A DNA stretch of 26,691 nt from Candidatus Omnitrophota bacterium (GTDB lineage: Bacteria; Omnitrophota; Gorgyraeia; Zapsychrales; Zapsychraceae), in assembly GCA_020430005.1 (NCBI GenBank), contig JAGQKQ010000004.1:1-26691 (forward strand), written 5' to 3'. Every line of letters begins with the position of its first letter. The first letter of the stretch is position 1. This document shows, piece by piece, positions 14,833-22,170 of this stretch. A model generated the notes under the pieces. The model saw only the letters and a list, made by a program, of their open reading frames with translations. It was not told the origin of the DNA and made no database searches. A program made the position numbers and the translations under genes.

Positions 14833-15067
14833 AGAGGCAAGGGAGAAATTGCCATTTAATTATTCTTTTGATTCAGACTGTGAAGGGCGTTGCGAGGAAT
14901 GTCCTTTCAAGTTAATGGAATTTCTGGATATGGATTTATCTGATTGGGAAGACAAACTAAAACGTGGAGACACCCCAAATCTCGGTGATGTTCATAGGTT
15001 AGGGCGGGATTGTAAAGAAATATATGGCATTTTGCAAAATAAGGGTTTCTTAAAGCATAACCAATAA
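14792..15067 (+). CDS. Small acidic Cys-containing protein
   Basis: The 91-residue protein has no family I can name. ATG 14792 is used; ATG 14816 is an alternative start. It contains a compact cysteine group, 'DCEGRCEECPFKLMEF' (C-x3-C-x2-C), plus one later Cys, and is otherwise acidic and helical ('DMDLSDWEDKLKRGDTP', 'VHRLGRDCKEIYGIL'). It overlaps the previous Cys-rich gene, so the two may work as a pair. It lies between hemerythrin and nrdD. A metal-binding role is only a guess from the cysteines. Confidence 0.6.
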   Translation: MKPNVKTAMENLIKEAREKLPFNYSFDSDCEGRCEECPFKLMEFLDMDLSDWEDKLKRGDTPNLGDVHRLGRDCKEIYGILQNKGFLKHNQ

Positions 15068-15193
15068 TGTATGAAAAGAGAGCAGAATAGTTAATTGATA
15101 AACCAAATGTAAAAAACAAACTAGTTAATAGGTTTACGAATAGTATCACTTACTTTGATTCAATGACAGTATCAACATAAAAAAGGGGGCACT

Positions 15194-17326
15194 ATGCAGG
15201 CAACAAAAACACTAACTAAAATCATCAAAAGAAACGGAAGCAAAGAATCTTTTGACCCGCGTAAAATTTTAATGGCAATTTCAAAAGCGGGAGAAGCAAC
15301 AGAAGAATTTGACCAACAAATGGCCAAAAAACTGACAGTACGTGTTTTAAACATACTTGATCAATTGATTGAAGACCATTCCCCTTCGGTTGAAGAAATT
15401 CAGGATATTGTCGAGGATGTTTTGATAACGTCACCTTACAGGAAAACAGCCAAAGCTTATATTCTTTATCGAGAACAGCATGCGCAGATTCGCGAAATAG
15501 CAGGACGTTTCAATACAAATTTAGTGGGACGTTATTTGAATCAGGAAGATTGGAAAGTAAATGAGAATAGTAATATGGCGTATTCCCTGCAAGGACTCAA
15601 TCATTATATATCTTCTGAAATTAGTAAAACATATTGGCTTAATCAGATTTATCCTAAAGCAATAAAAAGCGCTCATCAAGACGGGAAATTACATATTCAT
15701 GATCTTGGATTAATTAGCGTGTATTGTGTTGGGTGGGATCTCTACGATCTTCTTTCAGAGGGATTTAAGGGTACCGCAGGTAAAATGCAATCTGGTCCAG
15801 CCAAACATTTACGGAGCGCCTTAGGACAAATTGTAAATTTCTTTTATACACTTCAAGGAGAAGCCTCCGGAGCACAAGCTTTCTCAAATTTTGACACTCT
15901 TCTTGCCCCCTATATTCGTTATGATAATCTTTCTTATAAAGAAGTGAAGCAGGCTATGCAGGAGTTTGTATTCAATGTTAATGTTCCAACAAGAGTTGGC
16001 TTTCAAACGCCTTTTACCAATATTACGATGGATTTAACGGCGCCTTCATATTATGCCGATCAAGGGGTGCTAGTTGGCGGCAAAATCAAAGAAGAAACAT
16101 ACAAGGAGTTTAAGAAAGAGCAAGATATGCTGAATAAAGCTTTTTGTGAGGTCATGTTGGAGGGAGATTTCAAAGGCCGAGTTTTCACTTTCCCGATACC
16201 GACTTACAATATTACAAAAGGTTTTGACTGGGATAATCCTAATTTAGATCTTCTTTGGGAAATGACAGCCAAATACGGTATTCCATATTTCTCAAACTTT
16301 GTTAATTCTGATATGGATCCGGAAGATGCCAGAAGTATGTGCTGTCGACTACGTCTGGATAATCGAGAGTTAAGGAAAAGAGGGGGAGGTCTTTTTGGTG
16401 CTTCTCCATTAACGGGTTCGATAGGAGTTGTAACGATCAATATGCCTAGATTAGGATATACATCCGCTAATGAAGAGGAGTTCTTTCAGTCTTTGGATCA
16501 TCTTTTGGTTTTGGCTAAAGAAAGTCTCGAAATTAAACGGAAAGTATTAGAGCAGTTTACAGAACAGAATCTTTATCCGTATATTAAGTTCTACCTGCGT
16601 AAAGTGAAACAGCGTTTTGACCAATATTGGAAGAATCATTTTGCAACAATAGGGTTGATCGGCATGAACGAAGCTTCTCTTAATTTAATTGGAGAATCAA
16701 TCGGAGCGCCTGATGGGCATAAATTTGCCGTCAAGGTTTTAGATTATATGAGAAATCGCTTGATAGAATTTCAGGAAGAAACAGGAAACATCTATAATTT
16801 GGAAGCCACTCCGGCAGAAGGTGTGACGTACAGGCTAGCTAAAATGGATAAAAAATTATTCGGTGATATTATTTGCGCCAATGAAGAAGAGTTTAAGAGA
16901 GGGAAAGAGCCTTTTTATACAAATTCAACACATCTTCCGGTTAGTTATTCAGATGATGTTTTTGAAGTCCTTGAGCTTCAAGATGAATTACAATCACGCT
17001 ATACCGGCGGAACTGTATTACACGGTTTTATCGGGGAGAAGATTCACAATATTACTGGTTTAAAACAGCTCATTCGCATTATTTGTGATAAATTTAAACT
17101 TCCTTATTTTACTATTACGCCAACTTTCAGCGTTTGTCCAAGTTGTGGGTATATTGCTGGAGAACATCCTCAATGTTCTGGATGTGAAAGTGAATGTGAA
17201 GTTTATTCAAGGGTTGTTGGTTACCTAAGACCTGTTCAGCAATGGAATAAAGGTAAAAAACAAGAATTCAAAGAAAGGATAACGTACAAGGTATGCGAAT
17301 CGGAGGCTTGCAAAAGTGCTCATTAA
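15194..17326 (+). CDS. nrdD: Anaerobic ribonucleoside-triphosphate reductase, class III
   Basis: The 710-residue glycyl-radical enzyme makes deoxyribonucleotides without oxygen. An ATP-cone regulatory domain occupies about 1-100 ('TKIIKRNGSKESFDPRKILMAI'-like opening). The catalytic barrel includes 'NVPTRVGFQTPFTNITMD' and the active-site cysteines in SMCCRLRLD (C383, C384). The C-terminal zinc site is CPSC at 648-651 and CSGC at 661-664, followed by the radical glycine Gly676 in 'RVVGYLRPVQQWNKGK'. ATG 15194 follows AAAAAGGGGGCAC. The 126-bp region upstream shows no NrdR box or FNR box that I can recognise. The last 34 bp overlap nrdG. Confidence 0.95.
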   Translation: MQATKTLTKIIKRNGSKESFDPRKILMAISKAGEATEEFDQQMAKKLTVRVLNILDQLIEDHSPSVEEIQDIVEDVLITSPYRKTAKAYILYREQHAQIREIAGRFNTNLVGRYLNQEDWKVNENSNMAYSLQGLNHYISSEISKTYWLNQIYPKAIKSAHQDGKLHIHDLGLISVYCVGWDLYDLLSEGFKGTAGKMQSGPAKHLRSALGQIVNFFYTLQGEASGAQAFSNFDTLLAPYIRYDNLSYKEVKQAMQEFVFNVNVPTRVGFQTPFTNITMDLTAPSYYADQGVLVGGKIKEETYKEFKKEQDMLNKAFCEVMLEGDFKGRVFTFPIPTYNITKGFDWDNPNLDLLWEMTAKYGIPYFSNFVNSDMDPEDARSMCCRLRLDNRELRKRGGGLFGASPLTGSIGVVTINMPRLGYTSANEEEFFQSLDHLLVLAKESLEIKRKVLEQFTEQNLYPYIKFYLRKVKQRFDQYWKNHFATIGLIGMNEASLNLIGESIGAPDGHKFAVKVLDYMRNRLIEFQEETGNIYNLEATPAEGVTYRLAKMDKKLFGDIICANEEEFKRGKEPFYTNSTHLPVSYSDDVFEVLELQDELQSRYTGGTVLHGFIGEKIHNITGLKQLIRIICDKFKLPYFTITPTFSVCPSCGYIAGEHPQCSGCESECEVYSRVVGYLRPVQQWNKGKKQEFKERITYKVCESEACKSAH

Positions 17327-17955
17327 TTGATTATCCGGACAATATTTCTTGTGTGATTTTTACCCAAGGGTGTAATTTCCGTTGTCCTTATTGTCATAAT
17401 CGGGAACTTGTTTTGCCTGAACATTTTCAGGACACGATTCCGCAAGAAGAGGTGCTGGATTTATTATTGAGACGGCGTCAATATTTAGACGGTGTAGTCA
17501 TAACAGGAGGCGAGCCGACTGAACAGGAAGATTTATTGTCATTTTTGGTCAAAGTCAAAAGTATGGGTTATTTGCTAAAATTAGATACTAATGGTTCCCG
17601 TCCGCACATTATTCGAGCGGTTATTCAGCAAAAGCTCGTTGATTATATTGCCATGGATGTGAAAACATCATTTGAGAAATATCAAAAAGCGATAGGCATT
17701 AACTTTCCAGTTGAATTGATTCAGGAAAGCATCGAATTGATAAAAGATTCAAGTATCACACATGAATTTAGGACGACAGTTGTTCAACCGTTTTGTAAGT
17801 ATGCAGATGTCTGCAAAATTTCTTCTATACTTAAAGGAGAAAAAACGTACCGTCTTCAGCCATTCCGAAGGAGTTCAAAGATAATTTATCCGAACATCGA
17901 AGAAATAGATCAATTTTCGAATGAAGAAATAGAGCTCTGGAAAGAAAAGTTATGA
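17293..17955 (+). CDS. nrdG: Anaerobic ribonucleotide reductase activating protein (radical SAM)
   Basis: The 220-residue protein carries the radical-SAM motif C27-x3-C31-x2-C34 (QGCNFRCPYCHN) and 'VVITGGEPTEQEDL', which binds S-adenosylmethionine. It generates the glycyl radical on NrdD. The sequence 'MRIGGLQKCSLIDYPDNISC' is typical of the longer NrdG2/YjjW-like activators. The start lies inside nrdD and the stop overlaps the nnrS start as ATGA, so nrdD, nrdG and nnrS should be one transcript. Confidence 0.92.
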   Translation: MRIGGLQKCSLIDYPDNISCVIFTQGCNFRCPYCHNRELVLPEHFQDTIPQEEVLDLLLRRRQYLDGVVITGGEPTEQEDLLSFLVKVKSMGYLLKLDTNGSRPHIIRAVIQQKLVDYIAMDVKTSFEKYQKAIGINFPVELIQESIELIKDSSITHEFRTTVVQPFCKYADVCKISSILKGEKTYRLQPFRRSSKIIYPNIEEIDQFSNEEIELWKEKL

Positions 17956-19133
17956 ACAAATCAATTTCAAACTGCCCGGTAGTATTACAAACGGGGTTCA
18001 GAATATTTTTTCTTGGTGCGGCTTTCTATGCTGTATTAGGGATGGCTTTCTGGTATTTATTTTATGTTGCTGGAGGAAATATTTTTGTAGGTATGCCCTT
18101 AACAGTTTGGCATGGCCATGAAATGATTTTTGGATTTACGATGGCTGTTGTGGCTGGATTTTTATTAACAGCAGTCATGAATTGGACGGGATTGCCGACA
18201 ATAAGCGGAGCACCACTACTCTTTTTATTTCTAGTTTGGTGTATGGCGCGTATATTTGCTTTTATGCCATCAAGCTTTTCTCTTTGGCCTGCTGCAACAT
18301 GTAATATTCTTTTCATTGCATTTCTTACGGTTGCGATTATGAAACCGATTATTGCTGTTAAACAATGGAAGCAATCCGCGGTATTTTCAAAACTCATTCT
18401 TATTTTAGGTAGTGGCATTGCTTTTTATATATATCTTGCTCAAGCTGATTTAATCGCAGAAAGAAAAGCACTGCGGTTCGCGGTGTATATGATTATCAGT
18501 TTAATATTTACTATTGGAAGAAGGGTAATGCCATTCTTTATTGAACGAGGAGTAGGTTATTCCGTTACACTACGCAATAGCAAGGTACTAGATATGATCA
18601 GTCTTGTTTGCCTGGTATCATTTTCACTTCTTGATGTGTTGTGGCCTCAGCCTTTAGTCATAAAAACTCTTAGTGCGGTTTTATTTATTGTGCATATCCT
18701 GAGGCTTTCTGGTTGGTACACACCGGGAATCTGGAAAAAGCCATTATTATGGATTTTGTTTGTTGGATATGTGTTTTTAATATTGGGATTTCTTCTAAAA
18801 ATTATTGCTGTTGTTGGACATCATCCCGATGATGCGGCACTACATGCTTGGACGGCAGGAGGAATAGGAATTTTTACCTTGGGGATGATGGCCCGTGTTT
18901 CTTGGGGCCATACCGGACGTAATGTCGGCGAACCGCCTCGACGGATTGTTGCAATGTTTATTGCCATTATTGTAAGTGCTATTTCTCGGGTATTTTTACC
19001 AATTATTTATGAGCCGTATTACATTATGTGGATTGCTATCAGTCAGTTATTTTGGATGTCGGCTTTTGGTCTTTATCTTGTTATTTATTTTAATGTCTTA
19101 ACATCGGTACGTCCTGATAGAAAATGGGGTTAA
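17952..19133 (+). CDS. nnrS: NnrS family membrane protein (nitric-oxide stress)
   Basis: The 393-residue integral membrane protein has about twelve hydrophobic segments. Family signatures are clear: 'LTVWHGHEMIFGFTMAVVAGFL' (with the His residues proposed to bind haem or copper), 'NWTGLPT', 'GRRVMPFFIERG' and 'HAWTAGGIGIFTLGMMARVSWGHTGR'. NnrS is a haem- and copper-containing protein that protects cells against nitric oxide and nitrosative stress. Translational coupling to nrdG is unusual and suggests joint expression under anaerobic nitrogen-oxide metabolism. It is the last core gene before the accessory region. Confidence 0.92.
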   Translation: MNKSISNCPVVLQTGFRIFFLGAAFYAVLGMAFWYLFYVAGGNIFVGMPLTVWHGHEMIFGFTMAVVAGFLLTAVMNWTGLPTISGAPLLFLFLVWCMARIFAFMPSSFSLWPAATCNILFIAFLTVAIMKPIIAVKQWKQSAVFSKLILILGSGIAFYIYLAQADLIAERKALRFAVYMIISLIFTIGRRVMPFFIERGVGYSVTLRNSKVLDMISLVCLVSFSLLDVLWPQPLVIKTLSAVLFIVHILRLSGWYTPGIWKKPLLWILFVGYVFLILGFLLKIIAVVGHHPDDAALHAWTAGGIGIFTLGMMARVSWGHTGRNVGEPPRRIVAMFIAIIVSAISRVFLPIIYEPYYIMWIAISQLFWMSAFGLYLVIYFNVLTSVRPDRKWG

Positions 19134-19184
19134 AAAGATGGTTCCCGTAAATAGAGTCCATCAGTACGATATATTTTAAATATT

Positions 19185-19319
19185 TCCTTTCGATTCTATT
19201 GTTTTATTGTGTCATACGTATCAAGGACGGCGCCCCGCAGGGCGGGGCTGGCAAGTGCTCCGCTACGCTCCGCATCCTTGACACGTATGGCTTTTTTACA
19301 TCAAAAAGAATCGAAAGGA
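19185..19319 (+). repeat. Nested inverted repeat, possible terminator of nnrS
   Basis: The outer arms TCCTTTCGATTCT (19185-19197) and AGAATCGAAAGGA (19307-19319) are perfect complements. The middle arms CATACGTATCAAGGA (19213-19227) and TCCTTGACACGTATG (19275-19289) match except at one position. The inner hairpin is GCCCCGC (19232-19238) with GCGGGGC (19242-19248). TTTTTT at 19292-19297 follows the middle stem, so it could stop transcription from nnrS. The internal GC-rich stretch and concentric layout look more like a palindromic mobile repeat than a plain terminator. Confidence 0.7.
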
Positions 19320-19337
19320 GCTCAAAATGTTCAAAGG

Positions 19338-19354
19338 CGGGATTCGAACCCCCG
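19338..19354 (-). other. tRNA T-arm remnant
   Basis: On the minus strand, CGGGGGTTCGAATCCCG forms a five-pair T stem around the loop GTTCGAA, as in the 3' part of a tRNA. The following 7 bases would be the acceptor strand, but no matching 5' acceptor, D arm or anticodon arm exists upstream on that strand. It is best read as a tRNA fragment, possibly an old attachment site at the edge of the accessory region. Confidence 0.5.
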
Positions 19355-19380
19355 ACATTGGAATTTTAGGAATAATTGTG

Positions 19381-19512
19381 AATCCAAGCTTTGGCTTGGA
19401 TTTTCTGGAAGAATGCTCCGCATTCTGTAAGCAAGATAAACATTTGTATAGCATTTTCTGTTTCACACAGGAAATCAGACGAAAATGTATAGCAATTTGG
19501 AAATGTATAGCA
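19381..19512 (+). repeat. Structured cassette, unit 1 (word GTATAGCA)
   Basis: Parts in order: hairpin AATCCAAGC/GCTTGGATT (19381-19402) with a short T run; hairpin AGAATGC/GCATTCT (19410-19426); box GTAAGCAAGATAAA (19427-19440); 5 nt; then three copies of GTATAGCA at 19446, 19487 and 19505 (gaps of 33 and 10 bp). The same plan recurs in units 2 and 3 with other stem sequences and other words. Confidence 0.8.
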
Positions 19513-19515
19513 TTG

Positions 19516-19653
19516 AAAATCCTGAGCGTGAGCTCGGGATTTTTTCTTGAAGAAGGCGCTGCCTTCTGAAAGCAAGATAAAGAAAAGTATGACATTTTCA
19601 AATTTACACAGGGATTTCGACAAAAAAGTATGACAAAACGAAAATGTACGACA
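19516..19653 (+). repeat. Structured cassette, unit 2 (word GTATGACA)
   Basis: A 12-pair terminator-like hairpin (19516-19543) with a T run to 19545 is followed by hairpin AGAAGGC/GCCTTCT (19551-19567), box GAAAGCAAGATAAA (19568-19581), 5 nt, and words GTATGACA at 19587 and 19628 and GTACGACA at 19646. The gaps are 33 and 10 bp, as in unit 1. The inner 33-bp gap shares an ACACAGG-type core with unit 1 (TTTCACACAGGAAAT against TTTACACAGGGATTT). Confidence 0.8.
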
Positions 19654-19671
19654 TTGGTATTAAATGTCCAT

Positions 19672-19819
19672 TGTACTACATTTTTAAAAATGTAATACAT
19701 TTACCCTCAATTTCCCGAAGGAAATCAAAAATGTATTACATTCTTTTATCTTGCTTTCAGACCCCGCAGCCTCCCAACGAGGCGCGTGCGGGGTCTTTCA
19801 GAGAAAAAGCGCAGCTTTT
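19672..19819 (-). repeat. Structured cassette, unit 3, inverted (word GTANTACA)
   Basis: Read on the minus strand: hairpin AAAAGC/GCTTTTT (19819-19804), hairpin AGACCCCGC/GCGGGGTCT (19796-19759), box GAAAGCAAGATAAA (19758-19745), 5 nt, and words GTAATACA (19739-19732), GTATTACA (19698-19691) and GTAGTACA (19679-19672). The gaps are 33 and 11 bp. It faces units 1 and 2. The box is identical to that of unit 2. The insertion sequence begins 13 bp beyond its outer hairpin. Confidence 0.8.
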
Positions 19820-19832
19820 CAGCCCGAAACCT
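19816..19832 (+). repeat. Left target-site duplication of the insertion sequence
   Basis: TTTTCAGCCCGAAACCT here is identical to 21225-21241. The two copies directly bracket the 1.39-kb insertion sequence. Long duplications are known for IS1202-type elements. The copy overlaps the outer hairpin of cassette unit 3. Confidence 0.8.
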
Positions 19833-21224
19833 GTTAGCTAAATTTCAAAAGTAGACCGTTTAAAGATGAAAACTAGACAGCTTCAAGTCGGACTTTTTAA
19901 CCTTTCTGACATCGAGCAATTTGTCCTTAAGCCAGAACCTGAGTTCAACAAAATTGTCTTTAATGGGTAAAAAGCGGACATTGACCGAGATTCTGCCATC
20001 GGGACAATTGAGTTTAAATTTCATACTGCCGAAAGAGACAGTTCTGTAATTGTCAACAAGGCGATCTGCTCTTAAGCAAAAGATGTCCTTAGGCAGAAGG
20101 AACGGCTTAGGGATAACGAACTGTCTGAATAAAGATTTGCCTGCGGCCAAAGCATTTTGAAAACGAATGTTAGGAATTTCACCAGTTGTGGAATGGATTT
20201 GTTTGTAATTATAGCGATAAACGACTGAATCAAGAATGCGTTGAGCGTGAGTAATGGTTTTAACATCTTCACGAACGCATTCGCGGATGACGCGGTCTTG
20301 AAGCCACCGGTACGGTCTTTCAACCTTACCTTTGGCCTGAGGTGACAAGGCGTAAATGATTTTGATTTTTAAATCGTCTTCCACAACCTGTTTCCATTGA
20401 GGATCGACGTCATCAGTGAATTTTGTAAAATTGTAATGAAGTTGATCACGTCCTTTGACATAACGAAAGATGGAATGGCAATCCACATAGTATTGATAAG
20501 GGCAACCGTAGGTGAGAATCGTCGACTGGGAAGCCTGAATATGTTTCCAGGAGGATTCTTGTTCAAGGAATTTAGCAAAGAGTAAGCGGCGGCTGAAGTC
20601 ATCGATAGATGTAACCAAAGGCCATTTGACACCTGCTGCTGGAGCCCAGAGGTGGTAAGAGGCGTCATGTTGAATGAGTTCGCCGACATATTCTGTTAAA
20701 ATTTCGCGGTCATGAGCCTTCTTTTTGTTTTTTTTGGTAAATAGAAGTCATTCTTCTTAGCTCGATCAATGATGGTTGGTAAGGACACCTTTTGTTTGTA
20801 TTTGTCTGCTAAACGGTCTTTGATGTAACTGTAATTGTAGCAATCGGTGGGGCTCTTTTTATCTGTGATAATCCCTTTATCGATTTTGAGTTCTTTGATG
20901 ATGTTTTTTTCAATGCCCTGGGATATCCGCTGGGGCGATGTGCGTAGATAATCGATAGAAAATTTTTTCGGGTTTTTGCGGTACTTTTGAAGGACTCTGA
21001 AAAACATGGCTTTTTTGACTCCGAGAATGTCCTGAATGTATTTGCGTTCGATCTTTTTGTCAATGTAACGTTGAAGCAATTCGACAACTTGCTCTGTAGA
21101 GAATTTTTTGTGTAATTGGCTCATACTTTTTATCTCCAGGTTTTTCTTTAAGTATGGCCTTTGACCTGTCTACTTTTCAAGCTTAAATCTTTAAAAACTG
21201 TCTATTTTTGGATTTTATTTATCA
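19833..21224 (-). mobile_element. Insertion sequence, IS481/IS1202 (ISNCY)-like
   Basis: About 1392 bp lie between 17-bp direct repeats. The ends are imperfect inverted repeats, each with two copies of a likely transposase site. The left end has TTTCAAAAGTAGACCG (from 19843) then AAAACTAGACAG; the right end, on the minus strand, has CCAAAAATAGACAG then GAAAAGTAGACAGG. TTTAAAGAT follows the outer site at both ends. One transposase gene, split by a frameshift, fills the element. Family placement is from the DDE region and the long target duplication. Confidence 0.8.
19860..21124 (-). CDS. DDE transposase, expressed by -1 frameshift or frameshifted
   Basis: Reading on the minus strand, the first frame runs from ATG 21124 and encodes a helix-turn-helix region ('STEQVVELLQRYIDKK', 'RKYIQDILGVKKAMFFRVL'). 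It stops at 20696. The second frame carries the catalytic core: D in 'IQHDASYHLWAP', D in 'YYVDCHSIFRY' and E in 'AKGKVERPYRWLQDR'. The two overlap around a run of eight A (20735-20728 on the minus strand). In frame zero the run reads ccA AAA AAA, a slippery heptamer, and slipping by -1 yields one protein of about 421 residues. This is either programmed frameshifting, common in insertion sequences, or a recent A-run mutation. Confidence 0.8.
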
Positions 21225-21241
21225 TTTTCAGCCCGAAACCT
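21225..21241 (+). repeat. Right target-site duplication of the insertion sequence
   Basis: This is the second copy of TTTTCAGCCCGAAACCT (compare 19816-19832). Its last base is also the first base of the -35 box proposed for the abi gene, so the insertion lies immediately upstream of that promoter. Confidence 0.8.
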
Positions 21242-21269
21242 TGTCAGATCGGAAATCATGGGTTATACT
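21241..21269 (+). promoter_or_regulatory. Sigma70-type promoter for the abi leader
   Basis: TTGTCA (21241-21246), a 17-bp spacer and TATACT (21264-21269) each match consensus at five of six positions. Transcription would start near 21276, giving a leader of about 75 nt that contains the hairpin at 21293-21338 before the abi start codon. Confidence 0.6.
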
Positions 21270-21292
21270 TTCTGTACAATCAGGAATTTTTA

Positions 21293-21338
21293 ACGGGTAG
21301 TACTTGTGCCATACGGCCCCAAGACTACCCGTTTTTTT
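21293..21338 (+). terminator. Leader hairpin with T run before the abi gene (attenuator-like)
   Basis: ACGGGTAG (21293-21300) pairs with CTACCCGT (21325-21332), and CTTG (21303-21306) with CAAG (21320-21323). Seven Ts follow (21332-21338). It has all features of an intrinsic terminator yet lies between the promoter and the abi gene, so it would limit expression unless opened. Its 5' half, GGGTAGTACTTGTGC, recurs after the gene at 22173 with one change. Confidence 0.7.
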
Positions 21339-21350
21339 GTTTGTAGGGAA

Positions 21351-22133
21351 ATGCAAAATGAAAGGATTGGTAAGGTGTCTGATTTAAGCGCAATAGAAAA
21401 ACGGAAACTTGAACGAGCGTTGGGAATGCATACGGGTTATGTTTTAAATTTCTCAGATCGTACCCTATCGGAATTTGTTTTAGATAGCACGGGTCTGCAT
21501 ATTTATGAACAGAGGTACAACTATAGTAGCGGTTCCAAAGCTAATCGTATGCGTGCGTTTTGGAAATTAGAAGACAATCATATGGTGGCTAAGTTGTTGG
21601 GTGATTTTTTTGAAGCTTGGGAAGAACTAAGGCGTGATGATACTCCGGTAAAGGTGCCTGAAGAATGTATTAAAATTGTTCATCGTTTACGGGATAGTGC
21701 CCCGGTTCCCGATATTCAAACGGTCGTGGCCATTTCTGATGAACAGGGTTTTGAGCAGTTGGCCAAATCTGTCCGGGAGGCCATCGAACGCAACGAGCCG
21801 GAGGCCGGACTGGACAGGCTTCACACCTATTTGGTTAAATTCTTCCGTTCATTGTGTAAGAAACACCATATTGAATTTGATCAGAAAAAGCCGCTTCACA
21901 GCCTGGCGGGGGAATATATCAAAGCCTTGAAAAAGAAGGGGCTTATTCAGTCTGAAATGACTGAGCGCATTTTAAAGTCAACGATTTCTATTTTGGAAGC
22001 GTTTAACAATGTGCGCAATAATCAGAGTTATGCGCATGATAATGATGAAGTTTTAAATTATAACGAAAGTATTTTGATTTTTGCCAACGTGACCAGTGCC
22101 ATCCGTTTTATCCAGTCGATTGAATCAAAATAG
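21351..22133 (+). CDS. Abi-C (abortive infection C-terminal domain) protein
   Basis: ATG 21351, after GTAGGGAA, gives 260 residues; GTG 21375 is an alternative. The C-terminal half matches my memory of the Abi_C domain: 'GLDRLHTYLVKFFRSLCKKHHIEFD', 'KPLHSLAGEYIKALKKKG', 'SEMTERILKSTISILEAFNNVRNNQSYAHDN', 'LNYNESILIFANVTSAIRFI' (R-x4-H motif in the 'RNNQSYAH' stretch). The N-terminal half ('RKLERALGMHTGYVLNFSDRTLSEFV', 'YSSGSKANRMRAFWKLEDNHMVAKLL') is a separate DNA- or partner-binding-like domain. Such proteins are associated with phage-defence loci, and R-x4-H helical domains are seen in HEPN RNases. The gene sits alone between two related hairpins inside an integrated element. Confidence 0.8.
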   Translation: MQNERIGKVSDLSAIEKRKLERALGMHTGYVLNFSDRTLSEFVLDSTGLHIYEQRYNYSSGSKANRMRAFWKLEDNHMVAKLLGDFFEAWEELRRDDTPVKVPEECIKIVHRLRDSAPVPDIQTVVAISDEQGFEQLAKSVREAIERNEPEAGLDRLHTYLVKFFRSLCKKHHIEFDQKKPLHSLAGEYIKALKKKGLIQSEMTERILKSTISILEAFNNVRNNQSYAHDNDEVLNYNESILIFANVTSAIRFIQSIESK

Positions 22134-22170
22134 AATGACGGATTAACGGAAGTCGCGGGGCTGATTTAAA

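Noticed and set aside
15153..15178. FNR-type box before nrdD (TTGAT and ATCAA half-sites)
   Set aside because: The half-sites are 11 bp apart; FNR/CRP sites need 4-6 bp, so I do not call it.
19209..19430. Open frame of 73 residues through the nested inverted repeat
   Set aside because: It reads palindrome and tRNA-remnant sequence (Ala/Arg-rich, then an RDSNPRH-type peptide typical of translated tRNA ends) and lacks a ribosome site.
19327..19569. Open frame of 80 residues across cassettes 1 and 2, and minus-strand frames at 19296-19700
   Set aside because: The repeated hairpins and words explain the sequence; the frames have no ribosome site and the GGIRTPD start is a translated T-arm.
19381..19819. 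CRISPR array
   Set aside because: The repeats are 8-bp words at uneven 41- and 18-19-bp steps that differ between units, with no 25-37 bp direct repeat and no cas genes.
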